Positions 1 through 9,183 are shown, numbered from the stretch's first letter. The stretch: 64,000 bases of DNA from Paenibacillus sp. YN15 (GCF_003285005.1 NZ_QMFA01000011.1:1-64000); one strand, 5' to 3'. Notes: a model not told the origin generated them from the sequence alone. Translations and numbers: made by a program.

Positions 1-136
1 CCATTATTTCCAAATTAACCTACGTTGAAGCAAACTGGATGTCGGTTTCGTTCATTATAACTATTCCTGCCGCACAACCCTTTTCCCCGGAGATAACGGC
101 AGGAATTTTCCGCGCCCATCTTCCCCACATCTTCCC

Positions 137-173
137 GAAAAAAACAAACCCGGGAACCTGTCTCGTCCCCGGG
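137..173 (-). terminator. Intrinsic terminator of leuS
   Basis: On the minus strand a GC-rich hairpin (CCCGGGGACGAG / GTTCCCGGG arms, about 149-173) is followed by a T-rich run, 40 nt beyond the leuS stop codon. Nothing coding is visible between 1 and 136. Confidence 0.85.
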
Positions 174-212
174 CCTCCTCAGCAAGGCCGCATCGCTGCG
201 GCCCGCGTATCC

Positions 213-2666
213 TTAATTTGCGACAATATTGACCAGCTTGCCCTTCACCCGGATCACCTTGCGCACGGTTTTGCCTGCGATGGCCGCCTGCACCTTTTCC
301 AAAGCGCGGGCTGCTTCCTCCATGGCCTCCTCCGGCAGATCGGCTGCAATCTTCAGCCGCTCCACAATCTTGCCGTTGACCTGCACCACGATCTCCACCT
401 CGCTGTCCACGGTCCAGGCTTCATCCGCCTGCGGCCAAGCAGCATAGGTAATGCTTTCGGCACCGCCGAGACGCTCCCACAGCTCTTCGGCAATATGCGG
501 CGCGATCGGCGCCATCAGCTGGGCAAAATCCCGCATCGCCTGAAACGGCAGCACATCCGTCTTGTACGCTTCGTTGACAAAGATCATCATCTGGGAGATG
601 GCGGTGTTGAAGCGCAGCGCTTCATAATCCTCGCCGATCTTCTTGATGGACTTGTGCCACACCTTTTTGAACGCGTCAGTGGTTTCGCCATCCTTCACAA
701 TCTTCTCCTGAAGCTGTCCGTTCTCGTTGATGAACAGACGCCATACCCGGTTCAGGAAGCGGTGGATGCCCTCCACGCCGGTGATGCTCCAGGGTTTGGT
801 GGATTCCAAAGGTCCCATGAACATTTCATACATGCGCAGGGTGTCCGCGCCAAACTGGCTGACAATATCGTCGGGGTTGACCACATTGCCTCTGGACTTG
901 GACATCTTCTCATTGTTCTCGCCCAGGATCATACCCTGGTTCACCAACTTGTAGAAGGGCTCCTTTGTGGGCACGACGCCCAGATCGTACAGCACCTTAT
1001 GCCAAAAGCGGGCGTACAGAAGGTGCAGCACGGCATGCTCGGCGCCGCCGATGTAGAGATCCACCGGCAGCCATTTCTCGGCCAGCTCCTTGGAAATCAG
1101 AGCTTCGCTGTTCTTCGGGTCGATATAGCGCAGGTAATACCAGCAGCTGCCTGCCCATTGGGGCATGGTGTTGGTCTCCCGGCGGGCCTTCATACCCGTC
1201 TCGGGGTCCACAGTGTTCACCCAGTCCTCCAGATTGGCCAGCGGGGATTCCCCTGTGCCAGAGGGCCGGATGGCATCCGTGTGTGGCAATACCAAGGGCA
1301 GCTCCGACTCGGGCACCGGCTTCATGGTGCCGTCCTCCAGATGCAGGATCGGGATCGGTTCGCCCCAATACCGCTGGCGGCTGAACAGCCAGTCCCGCAG
1401 GCGGTAGGTGACCTTGCCCTTGCCTTTGCCGTTCTGCTCCAGCCATTGGATCATCTTGGCGATGGCCGCTTCGTTGTTCAGGCCGTCCAGGAAGCCGGAG
1501 TTTACATGGGCACCGTCTCCGGCGTAGGCCGCCTCCTCCAGGTTGCCCCCCTGCACCACTTCCACGATAGGCAGGCCGAACTGCTTCGCAAACGCATAGT
1601 CCCGCTCGTCATGGCCGGGCACCGCCATAATGGCGCCGGTACCGTAGCCGGCCAGCACATAATCCGCAATCCATACGGGCACCTTGCGTCCGTCTGCGGG
1701 GTTAACCGCATAAGCTCCGGTGAACACGCCGGTTTTATCCTTGGCCAGATCCGTCCGCTCCAGATCGCTTTTGCGGGCGGCCTTGTCCTGGTATTCCTTC
1801 ACCGCAGCCCCCTGCTCGGGGGTGGTGATCCTGGCAACCAGCTCATGCTCGGGAGCCAGCACGCAATAGGTAGCGCCGAACAGGGTATCCGGGCGGGTCG
1901 TGAAGACGGTCAGCTCCGCGCCATCCACGCCGTCGATGGCAAACCGCACCTCGGCCCCCTTGGACTTGCCGATCCAGTTGCGCTGCATGTCCTTGATGCT
2001 TTCCGTCCAGTCCAGCTCCTCCAGATCCTCCAGGAGCCGCTCCGCGTAAGCGGTAATGCGCAGCACCCATTGACGCATGGGCTTGCGGATGACGGGGTGG
2101 CCGCCGCGCTCGCTTTTGCCGTCGATGACCTCCTCATTGGCCAGTACGGTGCCCAGAGCGGGACACCAGTTCACAGGCACTTCGTCCACATAAGCCAGGC
2201 CTTTTTTGTACAGCTGGATAAAAATCCACTGGGTCCACTTATAATAGTCCGGATCGGTTGTGCTGATTTCCCGGTCCCAATCATAGGAGAAGCCCAGGGA
2301 CTTGATTTGCCGCTTAAAAGTTTCAATATTCTTCTTGGTGAAATCCCGGGGGTCATTCCCCGTATCCAGCGCATATTGCTCCGCCGGCAAGCCGAAGGCG
2401 TCCCAGCCCATGGGATGGAGCACGTTGAAGCCCTTCATCCGCTTGTAACGGGAAATAATATCGGTAGCCGTGTAGCCTTCCGGATGGCCTACATGCAGCC
2501 CGGCTCCGGACGGATACGGAAACATATCCAGCGCGTAAAATTTCGGCTTATCGCTGTTCTCCAGCACCTTAAAGGTTTTCTCCCGGTCCCACCGGTCCTG
2601 CCACTTGGGCTCCATCACCTGGGGATTGTAGCCCGTTTCCTTCATCTCTTTCACTTCTTCTGCCAT
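213..2666 (-). CDS. leuS: Leucine-tRNA ligase
   Basis: Class I aminoacyl-tRNA synthetase that charges tRNA-Leu in the cytoplasm. The 817-residue product has the usual bacterial length, the HIGH-type signature HVGH at about residue 58-61, a long inserted editing domain, the KMSKSRGN signature in the second half, and a C-terminal anticodon-binding region. The start is placed at the ATG at 2666 because GGAGG lies 8 nt upstream; the open frame continues to 2723 without another ribosome site. The gene stands alone and is preceded by a T-box leader, so its expression should respond to uncharged tRNA-Leu. No missing motif was seen. Confidence 0.98.
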   Translation of the reverse strand: MAEEVKEMKETGYNPQVMEPKWQDRWDREKTFKVLENSDKPKFYALDMFPYPSGAGLHVGHPEGYTATDIISRYKRMKGFNVLHPMGWDAFGLPAEQYALDTGNDPRDFTKKNIETFKRQIKSLGFSYDWDREISTTDPDYYKWTQWIFIQLYKKGLAYVDEVPVNWCPALGTVLANEEVIDGKSERGGHPVIRKPMRQWVLRITAYAERLLEDLEELDWTESIKDMQRNWIGKSKGAEVRFAIDGVDGAELTVFTTRPDTLFGATYCVLAPEHELVARITTPEQGAAVKEYQDKAARKSDLERTDLAKDKTGVFTGAYAVNPADGRKVPVWIADYVLAGYGTGAIMAVPGHDERDYAFAKQFGLPIVEVVQGGNLEEAAYAGDGAHVNSGFLDGLNNEAAIAKMIQWLEQNGKGKGKVTYRLRDWLFSRQRYWGEPIPILHLEDGTMKPVPESELPLVLPHTDAIRPSGTGESPLANLEDWVNTVDPETGMKARRETNTMPQWAGSCWYYLRYIDPKNSEALISKELAEKWLPVDLYIGGAEHAVLHLLYARFWHKVLYDLGVVPTKEPFYKLVNQGMILGENNEKMSKSRGNVVNPDDIVSQFGADTLRMYEMFMGPLESTKPWSITGVEGIHRFLNRVWRLFINENGQLQEKIVKDGETTDAFKKVWHKSIKKIGEDYEALRFNTAISQMMIFVNEAYKTDVLPFQAMRDFAQLMAPIAPHIAEELWERLGGAESITYAAWPQADEAWTVDSEVEIVVQVNGKIVERLKIAADLPEEAMEEAARALEKVQAAIAGKTVRKVIRVKGKLVNIVAN

Positions 2667-3056
2667 ACCTGCTTCCTCCCGCCTTTTCATTCCTGAATAA
2701 TCCCATCGGGAACCATCCCGCACACAAGAAAAGCCCCCGCCTCCAGCATAAAAAACCTGCTAGGGACGAGAGCATCGGCTTCCCGCGGTACCACCCTGCT
2801 TGATAGGCAACCGGCCGCCGGCTAATCGCCGCATTGCCTTGCCCACCCACTTCATCGGCCCTTAACGCGGGCTTAGCTCGGTCAGACTTAAGGCTCACCG
2901 GACAGCTTGACGCCGGTGCCTCTCATCCTCCTGGCTCCAAGGCGAGTTCGCCAGAGGCGCGACATGCCGGATTCCACCGCTACCGGCTCTCTGTAATGTC
3001 TCCCCGTACGCTACTATTCCTTATCCAAGCCTCATTTAAGCAAATTGTGCATATAT
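2667..3056 (-). ncRNA. T-box leader (leucine) of leuS
   Basis: The minus strand carries the T-box core AGGGTGGTACCGCGGG at 2782-2797, followed by a terminator region ending in six T (2749-2754). A Stem I region with GGTGGAATCCGGC lies about 150 nt upstream, and the candidate specifier is CTC (Leu) at 2944-2946 in the context GAACTCGCC. Known T-boxes read through the terminator when uncharged cognate tRNA pairs with the specifier and the T-box core. The leader is about 390 nt from the predicted start site. Confidence 0.92.
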
Positions 3057-3062
3057 GGTGAA

Positions 3063-3092
3063 ATTATATGATTGTTGGACCGTCATTGTCAA
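3063..3092 (-). promoter_or_regulatory. SigA promoter of leuS T-box transcript
   Basis: A perfect TTGACA (3087-3092) and a perfect TATAAT (3063-3068) are separated by 18 nt on the minus strand, placing the transcript start near 3056. Confidence 0.88.
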
Positions 3093-3156
3093 GAAAGCAC
3101 GATAATGCCGCACAATCTCCTGAACCGAAAGGGAATGGATTGCCCCCGCCAGCAGC

Positions 3157-4047
3157 CTATTGGTCCAGCCGGTTGATTTCATCCAGGGAGAAGCCGGTGA
3201 CCTTGGCGATGAGGGCCGGGTCCAGACGCTCTGCCAGCATATGCCGGACTACCTGAAGCTTGCCTTTTTCAATTCCCTGCTCAATGCCTTTCTCGATGCC
3301 TTCCCGAAGTCCTTCTTCCTTGCCCTCTTCCTTGGCATACCGTTCAAAATGCGTTTTCCATTCCATCACTTCTGTCCCTCCTACGCCATAAATTTGCTTC
3401 ACCTCACGCCACACCTGCTGCTCCTCTTCCTTCGTCAGCGGCAGGTAGGTGTCGAAAAAAACAGCCAGCAGCTCCATTCTGGCAGGATCAAGCTGAAGCT
3501 GGGCCATCATCCGGATAAACTCCAGCTTCAACCGGATCTTCTCCTCCTCATTATAGCCCATACTGCTGAGCAATGCAGCAGCTACCGGATTAACCGAATG
3601 GACATAATTTCGCCAGTTCAGCTTGCGCAGCTGCAGCCGGTGATACCGGAACCGCAGCACCTCAAGGCCAGGCAGCTCCCAGCCGAAGCCCTCCGGCTCC
3701 GCAGTCTGCCGGCTGTGGCTGATAATGGCGATGGGCAGCACCCGGAGCCGATACTTCTCGTACAATCTGGCAGCATAAATAAACATCCGCTCCGGAAACT
3801 CCTCCTGGTAATAGGCCTGCGGCTCCTGGTGGACCAGGATGAAGGCTTGCTCATGCTTCAAGCGGGTCTTGACAAGCACATCCAACCGGCTTTTTTTGCC
3901 CCCGGCAATATCCACCACAACCTCCTCCGAAAGAAATTCCACTTCCGTAAAATCCATAAACACGGCAGTTTCCGGGAAAAAAAGCTCCATAAAATCCTGG
4001 AAGAAGGTTCGCAGCAATTCCTTGTACAGCGCATCATGGTCGGTCAA
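3157..4047 (-). CDS. Rpn family recombination-promoting nuclease / inactivated-transposase-like protein
   Basis: The 296-residue product matches the Rpn (YhgA-like, PD-(D/E)XK) family in layout: an N-terminal part with LDVLVKT and FILVHQEPQ, which look like the nuclease acidic and E-x-Q residues, an alpha-helical middle, and a charged C-terminal tail with EGKEEGLREGIEKGIEQGIEKG repeats typical of the family. Known members cut DNA and promote RecA-independent recombination, and some act in phage defence. The start is taken as TTG at 4047, preceded by AAGGAG 11 nt upstream; the open frame extends upstream to 4203 but that part would translate a leader hairpin. It is a single-gene unit with its own promoter. 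Confidence 0.75.
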   Translation of the reverse strand: MTDHDALYKELLRTFFQDFMELFFPETAVFMDFTEVEFLSEEVVVDIAGGKKSRLDVLVKTRLKHEQAFILVHQEPQAYYQEEFPERMFIYAARLYEKYRLRVLPIAIISHSRQTAEPEGFGWELPGLEVLRFRYHRLQLRKLNWRNYVHSVNPVAAALLSSMGYNEEEKIRLKLEFIRMMAQLQLDPARMELLAVFFDTYLPLTKEEEQQVWREVKQIYGVGGTEVMEWKTHFERYAKEEGKEEGLREGIEKGIEQGIEKGKLQVVRHMLAERLDPALIAKVTGFSLDEINRLDQ

Positions 4048-4095
4048 TGATGGATCATCTCCTTGGCGATAGATAACTTGTTCACCAGGGAAAGC

Positions 4096-4140
4096 AAAAA
4101 CACACCCGCCAATTCCCTTCATGGGAAATCGACAGGTGTG
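4096..4140 (-). terminator. Terminator-like hairpin in the leader of the Rpn gene
   Basis: On the minus strand 4101-4140 folds into an imperfect stem of about 17 pairs (arms CACACCTGTC... and ...GGCGGGTGTG, with G-U pairs) followed by TTTTTG. It lies between the predicted promoter and the start codon, so it could act as an attenuator rather than an end-of-gene terminator. Confidence 0.6.
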
Positions 4141-4168
4141 CTTCACCCGGTAACTATATGTTACAAGA

Positions 4169-4198
4169 AGCATAGCATATGCAATCTCTCCATGGCAA
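4169..4198 (-). promoter_or_regulatory. Candidate promoter of the Rpn gene
   Basis: TTGCCA (4193-4198) and TATGCT (4169-4174) are spaced 18 nt on the minus strand. This would give a leader of about 115 nt that contains the terminator-like hairpin. Confidence 0.5.
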
Positions 4199-4314
4199 GC
4201 CAAAAGTCAAATCATGAACTCATTTCCGTTTAGAATGCGAACAGTCGGATTTTCGGCGTATAAGCGCCGCTGAATTCTGCTACGCAAAGCCGGAGGCGCA
4301 GCATTCACTCTCAA

Positions 4315-5352
4315 TTACGTTGCCGCCTCAACATTTCCCTCAGCAGCCAGGTCCTGCCCCGGCAGACCGTGCAGCCCTGCCAACCTGGCTGCCTTGGCCG
4401 CAACATCCCGCACCAGCTCCGCGGGCTCTACGGCAGCCACAGCCCCCTGCAGCCCCAAAATGATGGATGCGGCGGATTCCATGGTGTTGAACTCCACCTG
4501 GGCCCGGACCTGGCCGCCCTCTCCCCCCTCCGTCCGGAGAAGCCGGACAAAGCGGGTCTCCCCCAACTGCCGGATTCCCTCCGGGTCGCCCTCTACTACG
4601 GCGGGATACACGGGAAGCTGCTCCCGAAACCTGACGAGGGAGGCCTCCCAATAAGCTGCCAGATCGAAACCGGGAGGGATCGCCGCCGCAGCCATTTCCG
4701 TCATACGGACATGGCGGATGCGGGACACCCGGTAGGTGCGGAGCGCTTCAGCAGCAACCACTCCCGTGTCGCCATCCCCGTCCGGCGCGGCAACCAGATA
4801 CCAGACGGTGCCTTTGACCACCAGTCCGCATGGGCTGGCCGTCCGACCGGTGGCCTCCCCATCCCCCGCGCCGTATAAAAACTCCACTTTTTTGCCCGCC
4901 CACAAGGCATCCTGCAGAACGGACAGCACCGTTTCCTGTTCATCGGGCGTCCGGGCATACCAGCCGGCTCCGTCCACATAAATGCGCTGCCGGACCAGCT
5001 CCGCCTGCTCCCGCCACCCTTGAGGCAAAGCGCCCAGCAGCTTTTGCGAAACCCGCTGGAACGCCTCCCCCCACCGGGAATCCATTCCTCTTGCGGCAAG
5101 CTCCGGCATCAGCAGAACCTTAATATCGCTCCGGTTCATCCCGGTCAATAGACTCCGGTAGCCCTCCTGCAAATACCAGCCTCCGTTGGCGCCCCGGTCC
5201 GCCAATACGGGAAAGCCTGCCATGGACAATGCCTCCATATCCCGGTGGACCGTACGTTCAGAAACCTCCAGCCGCGCCGCCAATTCCTTCGCCGTCCATT
5301 TTTCCGACTGCTGAAGAAGCACCAACAGCTGGATCAGCCTGTCTGCCCGCAT
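4315..5352 (-). CDS. YafY/YobV-type transcriptional regulator with HTH and WYL domains
   Basis: The 345-residue product begins with a winged helix-turn-helix (residues about 1-55, AKELAARLEVSERTVHRDMEALSMAGFPV), followed by a WYL domain (about 140-215, with the GTVWYLVA signature) and a C-terminal WCX-like extension. WYL regulators bind ligands or nucleic acid through the WYL fold and control nearby genes. GGAGGG stands 7 nt before the ATG. It is transcribed divergently from a short-chain dehydrogenase, and the two share a palindrome in the 146-nt gap, so the dehydrogenase gene is its most likely target along with itself. The effector is unknown. Confidence 0.85.
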   Translation of the reverse strand: MRADRLIQLLVLLQQSEKWTAKELAARLEVSERTVHRDMEALSMAGFPVLADRGANGGWYLQEGYRSLLTGMNRSDIKVLLMPELAARGMDSRWGEAFQRVSQKLLGALPQGWREQAELVRQRIYVDGAGWYARTPDEQETVLSVLQDALWAGKKVEFLYGAGDGEATGRTASPCGLVVKGTVWYLVAAPDGDGDTGVVAAEALRTYRVSRIRHVRMTEMAAAAIPPGFDLAAYWEASLVRFREQLPVYPAVVEGDPEGIRQLGETRFVRLLRTEGGEGGQVRAQVEFNTMESAASIILGLQGAVAAVEPAELVRDVAAKAARLAGLHGLPGQDLAAEGNVEAAT

Positions 5353-5385
5353 GGATAAACCCTCCCTGCAATCCGCTTTATATTT

Positions 5386-5446
5386 AATTTAAGCTTACCA
5401 CAGAAATATGACAAAGGTTGTCTTAATTAACATGATAGCATAAGAT
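5386..5446. promoter_or_regulatory. Overlapping divergent promoters with shared palindrome
   Basis: A perfect palindrome GACAAAGGTTGTC (5410-5422) contains parts of both -35 elements. The plus promoter is TTGTCT (5418-5423), 17 nt, TAAGAT (5441-5446); the minus promoter is TTGTCA (5409-5414), 17 nt, TAAATT (5386-5391). A protein bound there would block both the WYL regulator gene and the dehydrogenase gene. Confidence 0.65.
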
Positions 5447-5498
5447 CAGTCAGACATTTTACAGACAGGATAACTTACGAATGGAAGGAGCCGATGAC

Positions 5499-6389
5499 AT
5501 GAACAAAACGTTGGAAGGAAAAATCGCTGTAGTGGCAGGCGGTACCCGCGGCGCAGGCCGCGCCATTGCGTTGGCGCTGGGGGAGCAAGGAGCAACGGTC
5601 TATGTGGCAGGCCGGAGCACCAGAGGCAACCCGTCCCCCATGCAACGTCCGGAGACCATTGAGGAGACGGCGGAAGAAGTAACAGCCCGGGGAGGCCAAG
5701 GCATTCCGGTACGCGCCGATCTGACGGTTCCGGAGGACGCAGAGGCATTATTCGCCCGGGTGAAGCGAGAGCAAGGAGGGCGGCTGGATATTCTCATCAA
5801 TGATATTTGGGGCGGCGATATGCTGATGGACTGGGGCAAGCCCTTTTGGCAGCAAAGTCTCAGCCAAGGCCTCCAGATGCAGAAGCAGGCGGTGTCCGCC
5901 CACTTGATTTCCGCCTACTATGCTGCTCCCCTATTAGCGTCGGGAGACAAGGGGCTGCTGATCGAAATTACCGACGGCGTCGGCTACAAATTCCGGGGCA
6001 ATCTTTTCTACAGTCTCGCGAAAATTTCCGCCGTCCATATTGCAGAAGGGCTGGCTGAAGAGCTGAAGCCTCACGGCGTTACCGCTCTCTCCCTCACTCC
6101 CGGCTTTCTCCGCTCCGAGGCCATGCTGGATCACTTTGGCGTTACAGAAGCCAACTGGCGGGACGCCGCGGCCCAAGATCCCCATTTTATCGCGTCGGAA
6201 ACCCCCGCTTATATCGGCAGAGCAGTAGCCGCCCTGGCTGCTGATCCTAATGTGGCCCGGAAAAACGGCCTCTCCTTAAGCACCTGGGCGTTATCCGAGG
6301 AATATGATTTTACCGACGCCGACGGCAGCCGTCCCCACTGGGGCCGCTATTTCGCCGCTACCTTCCCCGGGCAGGACGGACAGGCGTAA
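5499..6389 (+). CDS. Short-chain dehydrogenase/reductase (SDR)
   Basis: The 296-residue product has an N-terminal Rossmann fold with a glycine motif in a variant form (AGGTRGAGRA), an NDIWGG segment in place of the usual NNAG, and the catalytic pair in YSLAKISAVH (Tyr-x-x-x-Lys). It should be a cytosolic NAD(P)-dependent oxidoreductase; the substrate cannot be read from sequence. The start is the ATG at 5499, 9 nt after AAGGAG; the in-frame ATG at 5481 has no ribosome site. It is divergent from the WYL regulator. A strong terminator follows. Confidence 0.88.
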   Translation: MNKTLEGKIAVVAGGTRGAGRAIALALGEQGATVYVAGRSTRGNPSPMQRPETIEETAEEVTARGGQGIPVRADLTVPEDAEALFARVKREQGGRLDILINDIWGGDMLMDWGKPFWQQSLSQGLQMQKQAVSAHLISAYYAAPLLASGDKGLLIEITDGVGYKFRGNLFYSLAKISAVHIAEGLAEELKPHGVTALSLTPGFLRSEAMLDHFGVTEANWRDAAAQDPHFIASETPAYIGRAVAALAADPNVARKNGLSLSTWALSEEYDFTDADGSRPHWGRYFAATFPGQDGQA

Positions 6390-6403
6390 CGCACTCCATT
6401 CCC

Positions 6404-6486
6404 AAAAAAAGCCGCCCCTGCAACGCGCCATCCTCCTCCCCGTCACAGGGGAGAAGAATCAGCGCGGCTGCAAGAGCGGCTTCTTT
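6404..6486. terminator. Bidirectional terminator between SDR gene and yqeM
   Basis: A long imperfect inverted repeat (arms AAGCCGCCCCTGCA and TGCAAGAGCGGCTT) surrounds an inner hairpin with CTCCCC/GGGGAG arms. The minus strand ends in seven T, the plus strand in TTCTTTAT, so it can stop transcription from both sides. Confidence 0.75.
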
Positions 6487-6505
6487 ATATCCGGCTTCAT
6501 CCGCA

Positions 6506-7306
6506 TCAAGCCGGCTTCACTGCAACAAAAAACGCCCGGGCCGCCGATTCATCCGCTTCCTGCCAGGTGAAATCCGCGAACACGCGGATATCCTCAAACC
6601 CGGCGGCAGCCAGCAGCCTGCCAAGCAGCTCCAGCGGATACGCCCGCTGCTCGTGGGTCTCGTCAAAGCGGCTGTACAACCCGCCCTGCGGCTCCTTCAC
6701 AAAAAACGCCAAATCATGCCGGATCAGGCAAAGCTCCTCGTCCAGCTCACACTCCCAGATGTACGACAGATCCTCTTCATTGTACACGAAGGGCTGATTT
6801 TCCGCATAATCCAACAGCGTCTTTTCCGTATGCACATCAAACAAAAACACGCCGCCCGGCTTCAGCCCTTCAAAGGTCCGGCTGAATACGGCCGCCACAT
6901 CCTCTTCCTCCGTCAAATAGTTCAGACAGTCGCAAAAGGAAACCGCCGCATCCGCCTGCTCGTCCAGCTCCCATTCCCTCATATCCTGGGCCAGCCAAAC
7001 CGGGCCCGGGACGGAACCCCGGGGTCCGGCCAGAAGCTCCCGGCTTTTGTCCGCGGCAATGGAAAGCATGGCCTCCGACAGGTCGATGCCGTAGACCCGG
7101 TAGCCCTGCAAAGCCAGGGGAATGGCAATGCTGCCCGTCCCGCAGCCCAAATCCGCCACCACAGGGCGGACGGCCTCCGCTCCCGCTGCTCCCGGCTTGG
7201 CCAGCCCCTTGCGTCCAAAAGCCTCCAGGGCAAAAGCAACCCAATCCTCGTACGGCATATCCTCCATCAGCCGGTCATACACCAGCGCAAATTTGCCGTA
7301 GCTCAT
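6506..7306 (-). CDS. yqeM: YqeM-like class I SAM-dependent methyltransferase
   Basis: The 266-residue product has SAM-binding motif I (VVADLGCGTGSIAIPLAL, about residues 50-67), the acidic strand end GIDLSEAML, and a following methyltransferase core. The N-terminus (YGKFALVYDRLM) is characteristic of YqeM, which ends the yqe operon in Bacillus. Its substrate is not established. The start overlaps the stop of cvfB by 4 nt (ATGA), indicating translational coupling. It is the last gene of the operon, before a bidirectional terminator. Confidence 0.82.
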   Translation of the reverse strand: MSYGKFALVYDRLMEDMPYEDWVAFALEAFGRKGLAKPGAAGAEAVRPVVADLGCGTGSIAIPLALQGYRVYGIDLSEAMLSIAADKSRELLAGPRGSVPGPVWLAQDMREWELDEQADAAVSFCDCLNYLTEEEDVAAVFSRTFEGLKPGGVFLFDVHTEKTLLDYAENQPFVYNEEDLSYIWECELDEELCLIRHDLAFFVKEPQGGLYSRFDETHEQRAYPLELLGRLLAAAGFEDIRVFADFTWQEADESAARAFFVAVKPA

Positions 7307-8241
7307 GCCTCTTCCGGCCCCTTATCCGCCTTCGCCTCCAGCCCTTTCTCCGCCCCCGCTTCCGGCTTCAGGTAGGTCCAGTTTTCCTTCTGGTAAACCA
7401 GCCCCTCCTTCATCAGCTTGCCCAAGGCCCGCTTGAAGGCCGCCTTGCTGATGCCGAAGCGCTTCGTGATAATATCCGCCGGCGTCTGGTCCGAATACGA
7501 CATGCCGCCGCCCTCACGCTGGCGGAGCACCTCCAGGAGCCGCTCCGCATCCTCGTCGCGGCCGATTTGCTTCAGCGGCTTCATGGACAGGTTCACCCGC
7601 CCGTCCTCCCGGACATGGGTTACCCGCACCTTCACCACCTCGCCAACCCGCAGGAGATGCGTCCGCTCGGAAGCATGGATCATGCCGAAGGCTCCAAAAC
7701 CCAGCACCCCGCCCTCTACAATAACGAAGGTTCCGTCCTGCAAGGGCTTGTACACCCGGGCCTCCATCCACTGGTTCTTCCAGGATTCAGGCGCATGGAA
7801 TACCAGCTCCGCCAGTCCCTGCTCACCCGCCAGCCGCCCCAGCATCCGGCCTTGCTTGTCATGATCCAGCAGCACATAGAGCTTGTCCCCCACCTGGGGG
7901 CGCAGCTCCGGCAGGTCGGGAAGCTCGCGGAACGGCAGCAGCAGATTCCGGCCGATGCCGATGTCCAGGAAGCAGCCGAAGCGGGGATGGATATCGGTCA
8001 CCTCCAAAAGCGCCGTCTCCCCTAGCAGCAAACGAGGCCGGCGCATGGTCGCCGCCAGCCGATCCTCCGTATCATGGAACAGATACACCTCAATCTGCTC
8101 CCCCTGCTTGACGGTTCCTACAACCTCCGTGTAGTGGAGGAGCACATCCTGGCTCCCGTCGGTAAGAAAATAACCGTAAGGCGCCTTTTCTCTGGCCACC
8201 TGGAGCTTTACCGCCGTTCCGGCCTGCAAAGTCAAGGTCAT
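7303..8241 (-). CDS. cvfB: CvfB (YitL) family S1-domain RNA-binding protein
   Basis: The 312-residue product shows consecutive S1-like OB folds (for example ETALLEVTDIHPRFGCFLDIG, and GTFVIVEGGVLGFGAFGMIHASE...VKVRVTHVREDGRVNLSMKP) and a C-terminal winged helix (DIITKRFGISKAAFKRALGKLMKEGLVYQ), which is the CvfB architecture. CvfB affects virulence and RNA handling in Staphylococcus. It overlaps rsfS upstream and yqeM downstream by 4 nt each. Its place inside the yqe operon differs from Bacillus subtilis, where yitL is elsewhere and rsfS is followed directly by yqeM. Confidence 0.88.
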   Translation of the reverse strand: MTLTLQAGTAVKLQVAREKAPYGYFLTDGSQDVLLHYTEVVGTVKQGEQIEVYLFHDTEDRLAATMRRPRLLLGETALLEVTDIHPRFGCFLDIGIGRNLLLPFRELPDLPELRPQVGDKLYVLLDHDKQGRMLGRLAGEQGLAELVFHAPESWKNQWMEARVYKPLQDGTFVIVEGGVLGFGAFGMIHASERTHLLRVGEVVKVRVTHVREDGRVNLSMKPLKQIGRDEDAERLLEVLRQREGGGMSYSDQTPADIITKRFGISKAAFKRALGKLMKEGLVYQKENWTYLKPEAGAEKGLEAKADKGPEEA

Positions 8242-8585
8242 ACCCGCTCAACCACTTTCGCGTCGGACCACAGACGCTCAATATTGTAATATTCCCGGTC
8301 CTCCCGGTGGAACACGTGGGCTACGACATCCCCCAGATCCACAAGCACCCATCTGGCGGTGTTGACGCCTTCGATCCCCCGAACAGGAACGCCGTGCTCG
8401 TCGGCCCGCTTGCGGATCTCCGTAGCAATAGCCTGCACCTGCGTCTCCGAATTGCCGTGGCAGATAACGAAATAATCTGTCACCATGGACAATCCCTCCA
8501 GGTTCAGCGCAACCAGATTCATGGCCTTTTTATCCTCCGCGGCATCCATTACCAGGGACATCACGGCTTCCGGCTTTATACTCAT
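8238..8585 (-). CDS. rsfS: Ribosomal silencing factor RsfS
   Basis: The 115-residue product matches the RsfS/YqeL/Iojap family: DAAEDKKAMNLVALNLEGLSMVTDYFVICHGNSETQVQAIATEI and RWVLVDLGDVVAHVFHREDREYYNIERLW. RsfS binds ribosomal protein uL14 and prevents subunit joining during starvation. It lies between yqeK (22 nt gap) and cvfB (4-nt overlap). Confidence 0.96.
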   Translation of the reverse strand: MSIKPEAVMSLVMDAAEDKKAMNLVALNLEGLSMVTDYFVICHGNSETQVQAIATEIRKRADEHGVPVRGIEGVNTARWVLVDLGDVVAHVFHREDREYYNIERLWSDAKVVERV

Positions 8586-8607
8586 TCATTTATTCCTCCC
8601 CTATTGT

Positions 8608-9183
8608 TTACGAATCCCTACCGTTTACAAGTCCAATCAAAGCATTGCGGGATAGAACCGTCAACGGATAGATGGGCTGCCCCTTTTCCAGCAAAAACGA
8701 AATGGTCGAATCGAACCCGGCCACAAGCGCCTTCTCGAGACTATGTTCGGCCAATTGGCGAATCTTATGCACGCCGGGGAAATCCCGGTTGGGTTCGATG
8801 TAATCCGCCAAACAGACGATTTTGTCCAAAAGAGTCATGTTTACCCGGCCCGAGGTATGCCACCGGACAGCGTCCAAAACTTCCGCATCCGTAATTCCCG
8901 TTTCGGCAGGCAGGACAGCAGCCGCGGCAGGTCCGTGCCATAAAGCGGCTTCGTAATCCAGCAAATCCTCTGCGGCATTATGGTCAAGCAAGGCCTGGCG
9001 CTGCTTGTCCACCGGCCAATATTTGCAGTAGTCATGGAGCAAGGCGGCCAGCTCGGCTTTTTCCCGGTCCGCTCCAAAGCGCTCCGCCAGCACACAGGCG
9101 GATTCCATCACACCCAGAGTATGGGACCACCGTTTGGCAGGCATTTGGCTTTTGACCTTTTCCAGCAATTGATCATTAGGCAT
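8608..9183 (-). CDS. yqeK: YqeK, HD-domain Ap4A hydrolase (symmetrical)
   Basis: The 191-residue product carries the HD metal-binding set: RWSHTLGV, LLHDYCKYWP and HGPAAA, and a later DYIEPNRD. YqeK enzymes split diadenosine tetraphosphate into two ADP. It overlaps the end of nadD by 8 nt, as in Bacillus, so the two are translationally coupled. Confidence 0.93.
   Translation of the reverse strand: MPNDQLLEKVKSQMPAKRWSHTLGVMESACVLAERFGADREKAELAALLHDYCKYWPVDKQRQALLDHNAAEDLLDYEAALWHGPAAAAVLPAETGITDAEVLDAVRWHTSGRVNMTLLDKIVCLADYIEPNRDFPGVHKIRQLAEHSLEKALVAGFDSTISFLLEKGQPIYPLTVLSRNALIGLVNGRDS

Noticed and set aside
39-2696. Open frame of 885 codons on the plus strand
   Set aside because: It is antisense to leuS and has no ribosome site or recognisable domain.
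3157-4203. Longer 348-residue start for the Rpn protein
   Set aside because: The extra N-terminal part would translate the leader hairpin and has no family match, while the TTG at 4047 has a ribosome site.
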